Origin: Acetobacteraceae bacterium
GTDB lineage: Bacteria; Pseudomonadota; Alphaproteobacteria; Acetobacterales; Acetobacteraceae
Direction of reading: 5' to 3'
Length of the DNA: 10,619 bases
Assembly (NCBI GenBank): GCA_027340195.1
Contig: DAHWNE010000137.1
Location: forward strand, 1 to 10,619
Below are positions 6,143 through 10,619 of this stretch, piece by piece. The notes under the pieces were generated by a model. The model was given only the letters and a program-made list of their open reading frames with translations. It did no database searches and was not told where the DNA came from. The position numbers and the translations under genes were made by a program. The first letter of the stretch is position 1. Each line of letters opens with the position of its first letter.

Positions 6143-6161
6143 GGCCGGTCTCGACCCGGCC
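6143..6161. terminator. GGCCGG hairpin after the cupin gene (REP-like or terminator)
   Basis: GGCCGG (6143-6148) and CCGGCC (6156-6161) form a 6-base-pair stem around TCTCGAC, starting 12 bases beyond the cupin stop on the minus strand. The surrounding CCGTCATGGCCGG...CCCGGCC resembles a short palindromic repeat that recurs in intergenic regions of many alphaproteobacteria, recognised from memory and not searched. No T tract follows on either strand. It could end the ribA-cupin transcript or simply mark repeat insertion at a decayed locus. Confidence 0.4.
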
Positions 6162-6172
6162 TTGATCGATGG

Positions 6173-6499
6173 TCAGGCGAGATGCACCGCCAGCCACACC
6201 GCCTCCGGCCCGGCCGAGGTCGCCTCCACCCGGTGCCGGCAATGCGCCGGCAGCACCAGCCAATCGCCCGGACCAAGCTCCCTTGCCGCAGCCTCGCTGG
6301 CGATGCGCAGCCGTGCGCTCCCGGCCAGCAGGGCGACGAACTCCGCCCGTTCCTGGTCGTACCAGAACCCTTCGGGACTTGCCTGACCCAGCGAAACGAT
6401 GCGCTCGATCCGCGCGCCCGGCCGCGCCACAAGGGTCTCGATACACTCGCCGCCGCGCGCGTCGGGCAGGGCTGCGAGCAGATTCCCGGCGGCGATCAC
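6173..6499 (-). CDS. Small cupin-domain protein
   Basis: A 108-residue single cupin barrel. The order is ETLVARPGARIERIVSLGQ, SPEGFWYDQERAEFVALLAG (first cupin motif region), SARLRI, then ELGPGDWLVLPAHCRHRVE (second motif, GD...P..H..H) and closing VWLAVHL. The second motif keeps histidines (H86, H89), but the HxH pair normally in the first motif is absent (WYDQERAEF), so a standard metal site is doubtful. Function is unknown. The GTG start at 6499 is chosen because the frame overlaps the L,D-transpeptidase TGA as GTGA and a perfect GGAGGTGATC lies just upstream. Longer upstream frames read non-family sequence. It is the last gene of the ribA operon and is probably translationally coupled. 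Confidence 0.85.
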   Translation of the reverse strand: MIAAGNLLAALPDARGGECIETLVARPGARIERIVSLGQASPEGFWYDQERAEFVALLAGSARLRIASEAAARELGPGDWLVLPAHCRHRVEATSAGPEAVWLAVHLA

Positions 6500-6987
6500 C
6501 CGATCACCTCCACCTCCGTCAGCCCCTCCGCCAGCAGCCGACGCAGCGCCGGCTCGGCCAGAGCAATGCAGCCCGCGGTCGGCGCCATATCCGCGCTGGC
6601 GACATGCAGGAAAATCGCCGAGCCGCGCCCGCGTACCGGCGGCGCATCGTTCCAGCCCAGCACCCCGATCAGGTCGTAAAGACCATCCGTCCGCCACAAT
6701 GCTTCGTGGCGCGCCGGATGCGGCAGCCGCACCCTGCGATTGTAGTCCGAATCGCCGGGGTCGTCACACCAGCCGTCATCCGGCGCGATCGGCTCGATCG
6801 GCACCGCGGCGCGCGGCAACGGCGCACGGTCGGCCCGGAACAGCACCCGGCGCAGCGCCATCACGCCCGCCGGCGTCGCCCCGTCCCCCTCCCGCTTGTC
6901 GGCGCGAATCCCGCCGCGGCCGAACGCCGCCGTCAGCCGCAGCGGCCCCGCCGTCAGCATCCCGTCCGGGGTCAGAATGGCGCGCAT
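6496..6987 (-). CDS. Short YkuD-type L,D-transpeptidase-like protein
   Basis: A 163-residue protein of the YkuD fold, whose best-known members cross-link peptidoglycan through 3-3 peptide bonds using a cysteine. KREGDGATPAGVMALRRV (31-48) is the typical early block; DDGWCDDPGDSDYNRRVRLP and HEALWRTDGLYDLIGVLGWN follow. The catalytic region is AIFLHVASADMAPTAGCIAL with H128 and C140. The usual SHGC signature reads TAGC here and the His-Cys spacing is short, a variant I associate with small YkuD proteins in proteobacteria. No signal peptide or membrane anchor is present, so access to peptidoglycan is unexplained; action on cytosolic precursors or another substrate is possible. ATG at 6987 follows the ribA stop by 9 bases, with GAGGGCGGAGG immediately upstream. 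The stop overlaps the cupin start. Confidence 0.87.
   Translation of the reverse strand: MRAILTPDGMLTAGPLRLTAAFGRGGIRADKREGDGATPAGVMALRRVLFRADRAPLPRAAVPIEPIAPDDGWCDDPGDSDYNRRVRLPHPARHEALWRTDGLYDLIGVLGWNDAPPVRGRGSAIFLHVASADMAPTAGCIALAEPALRRLLAEGLTEVEVIG
6500..6510 (-). promoter_or_regulatory. Near-perfect Shine-Dalgarno of the cupin gene
   Basis: On the minus strand GGAGGTGATC lies just before the GTG start, with 6 bases between GGAGGT and GTG. It matches the whole anti-Shine-Dalgarno tail of bacterial 16S rRNA (GATCACCTCC) over ten bases. This fixes the GTG start and suggests independent as well as coupled initiation. Confidence 0.75.
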
Positions 6988-6996
6988 CCTCCGCCC

Positions 6997-8124
6997 TCAA
7001 TCCAGCAGATGCCCGAAGCGGCGGGCCTTGGTGGCAAGATATTCGTCGTTGATCCCGTTCGGCGCGAAGGCATGCGGCTCCCGTCCCGCGATCTCGATCC
7101 CGCAGGCAGCCAGGCCCGAGAGCTTGTCCGGGTTGTTGGTCAGCAGCCGCACCCGGCGGATGCCGAGCGACTCCAGCATGGTCGCCGCCAGCAGGAAATT
7201 GCGCTCGTCGGCCTCCCATCCCAGCGCGCGGTTGGCGTCCAGCGTGTCCAGCCCGCGGTCCTGCAACGTATAGGCGCGCAGCTTGGAGGCGAGCCCGATC
7301 CCCCGCCCCTCCTGCGCCAGATACAGCAGCACGCCCGCGCCGGCCTCGGCCATGCGCGCGATCGCGCCCCGCAGCTGCGCCCCGCAGTCGCAGCGCAGAC
7401 TGTCCAGCAGATCGCCGGTGAAACACTCCGAATGCAGCCGCACCAGCGGCGCCGGCTGGGCCGCCGGATCGCCGACCAGGATCGCCAGATGCTCGGTGCC
7501 GCCGTCGGCGGGGCGGAAGATCACGATCCGCGCGTCCGGCGCGGCCGAGAGCGGTACCTGCGCCTCGGTCAGCCGACGCAGCGACAGCGCGGCGGCCGGT
7601 CGATAGGCCAGCACATCGGTGGCGGGGACCGACAGGATGGCGCCGGGCGGGGCCTCCCCGGCGGGGGCGGCGAGCGTGGCGGGCAGAAGCCGGGCGAGCT
7701 TGGCCAGCGCCAGCGCCGCCTCGGCCCCCGGGGGCGCGGCGTCAAGCGCGACGGGCGGGGCAGGCAGCGTCTGCTCCAGCGTGGGGTCGGCCAAGCGTGC
7801 GAGCGCCTCGGGCGCCAGCAGGGCTGGCGGTAGGTCGAGCGCCACCGGCGCGCCGGCAAAGGGGCGGCGCAGGAGCGCGGCGGCGCGGCTGGGCGCCAGC
7901 AGCAGACAGGGCGGGCCGGCGGTCGCGGCGGCGAATTCCGCGAGCCCCGCCGGACCTGCGGTCTCGGCAGCCGCGATCAACAGTCCCGGTCCATCCAGCC
8001 GGACCGGGATACCCCGCCGCAGCTCGGTCGCCGCGCGATGGACCGCGCGCAGCCGGGCCGCGGGCAAGGCGCGCGGGTCCGGCGCGGCGGGTGGGCGCGG
8101 CCTGGGGCCGTGGGACAGGGTCAT
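6997..8124 (-). CDS. ribA: GTP cyclohydrolase II with degenerate RibB-like N-terminal domain
   Basis: The C-terminal half (about residues 180-375) is GTP cyclohydrolase II, which opens GTP to the diaminohydroxypyrimidine precursor of riboflavin in the cytosol. Zinc ligands are C234, C245 and C247 in HSECFTGDLLDSLRCDCGAQ. The catalytic and GTP blocks YLAQEGRGIGL, DTLDANRALGWEADER, TNNPDKLSGL and the C-terminal INDEYLATKARRFGHLL are intact. The N-terminal ~175 residues follow the layout of DHBP synthase (RibB; AATELRRGIPVRL, then GLLIAAAE) but lack its acidic DxExxGDL-type metal and catalytic block, so that half is probably inactive. A separate RibB would then be needed. ATG at 8124 is the first in-frame start after a stop and has no ribosome site, so a leaderless message is possible. 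It heads a tight operon with the YkuD-type and cupin genes. No FMN riboswitch was recognised upstream. Confidence 0.95.
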   Translation of the reverse strand: MTLSHGPRPRPPAAPDPRALPAARLRAVHRAATELRRGIPVRLDGPGLLIAAAETAGPAGLAEFAAATAGPPCLLLAPSRAAALLRRPFAGAPVALDLPPALLAPEALARLADPTLEQTLPAPPVALDAAPPGAEAALALAKLARLLPATLAAPAGEAPPGAILSVPATDVLAYRPAAALSLRRLTEAQVPLSAAPDARIVIFRPADGGTEHLAILVGDPAAQPAPLVRLHSECFTGDLLDSLRCDCGAQLRGAIARMAEAGAGVLLYLAQEGRGIGLASKLRAYTLQDRGLDTLDANRALGWEADERNFLLAATMLESLGIRRVRLLTNNPDKLSGLAACGIEIAGREPHAFAPNGINDEYLATKARRFGHLLD

Positions 8125-8244
8125 CGATCGATCACGCGATTGCGATCCGCACGTGGCGCATTTTCGTCATGTTTCACCCCCAGATCGGGAGCGTGCCTGC
8201 CGCGCACCCCGGGCATATCCGGCGCGACGCGGCACGGCTTATCG

Positions 8245-8254
8245 CCTATATAGG
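8245..8254. promoter_or_regulatory. CCTATATAGG palindrome upstream of the response regulator
   Basis: A perfect 10-base palindrome and the most AT-rich spot in the 200-base space between ribA (start 8124) and the regulator (start 8325). TATATA could serve as a -10 element for either direction, but no good -35 element is seen at 17 bases. An operator is the alternative. Confidence 0.3.
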
Positions 8255-8324
8255 GGTTCGTGGCCGCTGTCCTGCCCCCCTCGCCGGGGAATCGGAGCGG
8301 CCCATCGCAACGGAGGGTTTTGAA

Positions 8325-9044
8325 ATGGCAAGCGCGCGGCCGGTGCTGATCGTCGATGATGACCCCGATCTGTGCCAGACCCTGGCCGAGCAGCTGGCGG
8401 TGGACGGCGATTTCGCGGCTGCGACCGCCGCCACCCTGGCCGAGGCGACGGCGCGGCTGGCGGCGCCGGACTCCCGCTTCGACGCCATCATCTTGGATCT
8501 CGGGATGCCAGACGGCGACGGGCGGGAGTTCTGCGCCGAGCTCCGCCAGGCCGGGCACAAGATGCCGATCCTGATGCTGACCGGCTCGGATACCGAGGGC
8601 GACGTGGTGCGCGGGCTGGATGCCGGCGCCAACGACTACATCGCCAAGCCGTTCCGCATGGCCGAGCTTCTGGCGCGGCTGCGCGCCCAGCTGCGCAATT
8701 TCGAGGCGTCGGAGGACGCGGTGTTCTCGATCGGGCCCTACACGTTTCGCCCGGCCGCCAAGCTGCTGTCGGACCCGGCGCGCAACCGGCGCATCCGGCT
8801 GACCGAGAAGGAGGCGGCGATCCTGAAATATCTCTACCGCGCCGGCCGCACCGCGGTGGCCCGCACCGAGCTGCTGGGGGAGGTCTGGGGCTACAACGCG
8901 GCGGTGACCACCCATACGCTGGAGACGCATATCTACCGGCTGCGCCAGAAGATCGAGCCGGACCCGACCAATGCGCGGCTGCTGCTGACCGAGAGCGGGG
9001 GGTATCGACTGGATCCGGCGCCCGAGGATGCGGAGGCGGCCTGA
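8325..9044 (+). CDS. OmpR/PhoB-family response regulator
   Basis: A 239-residue two-domain transcription factor. The receiver (about 5-122) has the acidic pocket VDDDPD (D11-D13), phospho-acceptor D58 in FDAIILDLGMPDGDG, T86 in ILMLTGSD, and K108 in NDYIAKPF, so it should be phosphorylated normally. The winged-helix DNA-binding domain (about 135-230) has the OmpR pattern IRLTEKEAAILKYLYRAG, LLGEVWGYN, THTLETHIYRLRQKIEPDP and LLTESGGYRL. Length fits the family. ATG at 8325 has CGGAGGG 8 bases upstream. No histidine kinase is adjacent, so its partner is encoded elsewhere. Alphaproteobacteria carry several orphan regulators of this shape; I cannot assign a specific name. Its stop is 7 bases from the converging tRNA-Thr gene. 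Confidence 0.95.
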   Translation: MASARPVLIVDDDPDLCQTLAEQLAVDGDFAAATAATLAEATARLAAPDSRFDAIILDLGMPDGDGREFCAELRQAGHKMPILMLTGSDTEGDVVRGLDAGANDYIAKPFRMAELLARLRAQLRNFEASEDAVFSIGPYTFRPAAKLLSDPARNRRIRLTEKEAAILKYLYRAGRTAVARTELLGEVWGYNAAVTTHTLETHIYRLRQKIEPDPTNARLLLTESGGYRLDPAPEDAEAA

Positions 9045-9051
9045 GCGGCGC

Positions 9052-9126
9052 TGGTGCCGGGTGAGGGATTTGAACCCCCGGCCTTCGGTTTACAAAACCG
9101 CTGCACTACCGCTGTGCTAACCCGGC
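9052..9126 (-). tRNA. tRNA-Thr (anticodon UGU)
   Basis: All arms can be folded: acceptor GCCGGGT/ACCCGGC, D stem GCAC/GTGC with loop AGCGGTA, anticodon loop TTTGTAA giving UGU (reads ACA), five-base variable loop AGGCC, and T arm GGGGG-TTCAAAT-CCCTC. The discriminator is A and CCA is encoded. The outermost anticodon-stem pair (27-43) is a G-A mismatch; the other four are paired. It is transcribed toward the end of the response-regulator gene. Confidence 0.95.
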
Positions 9127-9160
9127 CCGCGCGCCGTATACTCTAGCCGCCCCCGCGAGG

Positions 9161-9188
9161 TTGGCCAGAGCCTACGCCGGCGCTATCC
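9161..9188 (+). promoter_or_regulatory. Possible promoter of the BKACE gene
   Basis: TTGGCC at 9161 and CTATCC at 9183 are separated by 16 bases and lie about 30 bases before the BKACE ATG. The -35 keeps TTG; the -10 is a weak match. This is the best candidate in the 92-base space shared with the divergent tRNA gene. Confidence 0.25.
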
Positions 9189-9218
9189 TCCCCCGGGCAC
9201 GAGAAGGGGGATCCGACC

Positions 9219-10148
9219 ATGGCCAACAAGGTGATCATCAGCTGCGCGGTGACCGGGGCGATCCACACCCCCTCGATGTCGCCCCATCTGCCGATCACGC
9301 CCGAGGAAATCGCCCGCTCCTCCATCGAAGCTGCCGAGGCCGGCGCGGCGATCATCCATCTGCACGCCCGCGACCCCCAGACCGGCGAGCCCACCCCCGA
9401 TCCCGCCGTCTTCATGCGCTTCCTGCCGGTCATCAAGCAAAGCACGGATGCGGTGGTGAACATCACCACCGGCGGCGGGCTCAACATGACACTCGACGAT
9501 CGCCTGGCCGCGCCACTGATCGCGAAGCCGGAGATGTGCAGCCTCAACATGGGCAGCATGAATTTCAACATCTCCCGCGCCGGCGACCGGGTGACGCACT
9601 GGAAGCACCCCTGGGAGCAGCCCTATCTGGAACGGACCGATAATTTTATCTTCCGTAACACCTTCAAGGATATCGAAGGCATCGTCGAACGTCTGGGCAA
9701 GGCGCACGGCACGCGGTTCGAGTTCGAATGCTACGATGTCGGCCATCTCTACAACCTGGCCTATTGCCTGGACCGCAAGATCGTCGAGCCGCCGCTCTTC
9801 GTGCAGACGATCTTCGGAATCCTGGGCGGCATCGGCGCCGAGCCGCGCAACCTGCTGTTCATGAAGGAGACCGCGGACCGGCTGTTCGGGGACGCCTATG
9901 TCTGGTCCACCCTGGCGGCGGGGCGGCACCAATTGGCGTTCACCACCATGGCCGGGATCAATGGCGGGCATGTGCGGGTGGGGTTGGAGGACAGCCTCTA
10001 TATCGGTCGCGGCCGGCTCGCGCGCTCGAACGCCGAGCAGGTGGCGAAGATCCGGCGAATCCTCGAGGAGCTGAGCCTGGAGATCGCCACCCCGGACGAG
10101 GCGCGGGCGCTGCTGAAGCTGAAGGGTGGGGACCGGGTGGGGTTCTGA
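9219..10148 (+). CDS. Beta-keto acid cleavage enzyme (BKACE, DUF849; Kce-like)
   Basis: A 309-residue TIM-barrel enzyme of the family named for 3-keto-5-aminohexanoate cleavage in lysine fermentation. Members condense a beta-keto acid with acetyl-CoA and split off acetoacetate plus a new CoA ester, using a divalent metal. Visible family features: VIISCAVTGAIHTPSMSPHL near the start, the metal-binding IIHLHARDP (H47, H49), VVNITTGGGLN, CSLNMGSMNF, FEFECYDVGH, FGILGGIGAEPRNLLFM, and NGGHVRVGLEDSLY with E257. Length is normal and the frame intact. ATG at 9219 has AAGGGGG upstream. No lysine-fermentation, carnitine or other pathway genes are next to it, and the family uses many substrates, so the substrate is not assigned. 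It diverges from tRNA-Thr and converges on the SCO1-like gene. Confidence 0.95.
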   Translation: MANKVIISCAVTGAIHTPSMSPHLPITPEEIARSSIEAAEAGAAIIHLHARDPQTGEPTPDPAVFMRFLPVIKQSTDAVVNITTGGGLNMTLDDRLAAPLIAKPEMCSLNMGSMNFNISRAGDRVTHWKHPWEQPYLERTDNFIFRNTFKDIEGIVERLGKAHGTRFEFECYDVGHLYNLAYCLDRKIVEPPLFVQTIFGILGGIGAEPRNLLFMKETADRLFGDAYVWSTLAAGRHQLAFTTMAGINGGHVRVGLEDSLYIGRGRLARSNAEQVAKIRRILEELSLEIATPDEARALLKLKGGDRVGF

Positions 10149-10165
10149 CCGGGATACGGCGTCCT

Positions 10166-10191
10166 GCCCCGGCGGGTGCGCGCCCCGGGGC
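10166..10191. terminator. Hairpin downstream of the BKACE gene
   Basis: GCCCCGG (10166-10172) pairs with CCGGGGC (10185-10191) across a 12-base loop, 17 bases after the BKACE stop. GCCCCGGGGC at 10182-10191 is also a palindrome by itself. The position suits a terminator, but there is no T tract. Confidence 0.4.
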
Positions 10192-10257
10192 GGGCGATGC
10201 CGGCGGGACGGTCTCGATTTCGCGCTCAGCCGCCACTCTAACCCTGCGCGCGATACG

Positions 10258-10276
10258 GTCGGCCGAAGGCGCCGAC
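10258..10276. terminator. Hairpin downstream of the SCO1-like gene
   Basis: GTCGGC (10258-10263) pairs with GCCGAC (10271-10276) around a 7-base loop, beginning 4 bases after the minus-strand stop. On that strand the loop contains TTCG. No T tract follows, so it is a weak terminator candidate. Confidence 0.4.
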
Positions 10277-10280
10277 GGAC

Positions 10281-10619
10281 TCACATCAGCCGGCGCAGCG
10301 CCGCGGCCAGCTCCGAGGCCGAGCTGGACGCCGTGATCGGCGCGATGAACCGTCCCGTGGGCGACATGAGATACAGCAGCGAGCTGTGATCGACCGAATA
10401 GTCCAGCTTGCCGGGCCCGTACGGGTGCTTCTTGTAATAGACATGGTATTCCCCGGCGACGCGGGCGATCTCGGCCGGGGTGCCGGTCAGGCCGATGATC
10501 CGCTTCGAAAACAACGCGGTGTAGCGCCCGATCACCGCCGGGGTGTCGCGCGCCGGATCGACCGAGATGAACACCGCCGCCAGCCGCCCCGCTGCCGGGC
10601 CGAGCTCGCGCAGCGCCCC
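10281..10619 (-). CDS. SCO1/SenC family copper chaperone (3' part)
   Basis: The last 112 codons of a SCO1/SenC/PrrC protein; the start lies beyond the right edge. These membrane-anchored, thioredoxin-fold proteins deliver copper to the CuA site of cytochrome c oxidase. The visible part has the typical VFISVDPARDTPAVIGRYTA strand and helix, then IIGLTGTPAEIARVAGEYHV, and the copper-ligand histidine block DYSVDHSSLLYLMSPTGRF. It ends with the usual C-terminal helix ASELAAALRRLM and TGA. The CxxxC copper motif and the membrane anchor should lie in the missing N-terminal part. The open frame continues to the window edge without a start codon typical of the family, so it is partial rather than truncated. 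It converges on the BKACE gene with 132 bases between. Confidence 0.92.
   Translation of the reverse strand, partial: GALRELGPAAGRLAAVFISVDPARDTPAVIGRYTALFSKRIIGLTGTPAEIARVAGEYHVYYKKHPYGPGKLDYSVDHSSLLYLMSPTGRFIAPITASSSASELAAALRRLM

Noticed and set aside
6070..6172. Continuation of the toxin, or a peptide reading MAGLDPALIDGQAR
   Set aside because: No frame matches the RES C-terminus, and this phrase is what a common palindromic repeat encodes by chance.
8125..8324. FMN riboswitch or other leader for ribA
   Set aside because: No recognisable RFN-element blocks or matching stems; only the short CCTATATAGG palindrome stands out.
1..10619. CRISPR array, insertion sequence or prophage
   Set aside because: No regularly spaced repeats, transposase or phage-type proteins were found on either strand.

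Overview
The window is very GC-rich, densely packed bacterial chromosome. A separate glyQ gene, a two-domain RibA, a BKACE/DUF849 protein, a SCO1-type copper chaperone and an OmpR-type orphan regulator together suggest an alphaproteobacterium, most likely of the Rhodospirillales/Acetobacteraceae. That placement is inferred from gene content and codon style; no rRNA or clade-specific marker is present. No CRISPR array, insertion sequence, phage gene or replication origin was recognised.

Layout. Left part, mostly minus strand: start of an unknown gene (1-80), glyQ (120-986), an HtrA/DegP-shaped protein with all three catalytic positions replaced plus a PDZ domain (1098-2069), a 318-base intergenic stretch full of hairpins (2070-2387), and a small receiver-like protein without the phospho-acceptor aspartate (2388-2864). 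A histidine phosphatase follows on the plus strand (3018-3572). It ends inside the stop codon of the converging YdcF/DUF218 membrane protein (3569-4219, minus). An almost back-to-back SAM methyltransferase (4236-4982, plus) runs 98 bases into the 3' end of a converging MlaC-type periplasmic protein (4885-5487, minus).

Middle: 5653-6120 holds the remains of an Xre/MbcA-RES type II toxin-antitoxin pair. Helix-turn-helix and C-terminal pieces of the antitoxin and the N-terminal half of the toxin are recognisable, but frameshifts and deletions break both. Next comes a compact minus-strand operon read ribA -> short L,D-transpeptidase-like gene -> cupin (8124 down to 6173), with 9-base and -4-base junctions.

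Right part: an orphan OmpR-family response regulator (8325-9044, plus) diverges from ribA and converges on a tRNA-Thr(UGU) gene (9052-9126, minus) only 7 bases away. Then come a BKACE gene (9219-10148, plus) and the 3' end of a SCO1/SenC gene (10281 to the window edge, minus).

Most genes are housekeeping or envelope functions (translation, riboflavin, lipid transport, envelope enzymes, cytochrome oxidase copper delivery) and do not form one pathway. The unusual content is several proteins that keep a fold but lose catalytic residues (HtrA-like, receiver-like, RibB-like domain, cupin), the decayed toxin-antitoxin locus, the structured intergenic region, and very tight convergent and divergent junctions. 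I found no clear new multi-gene system.
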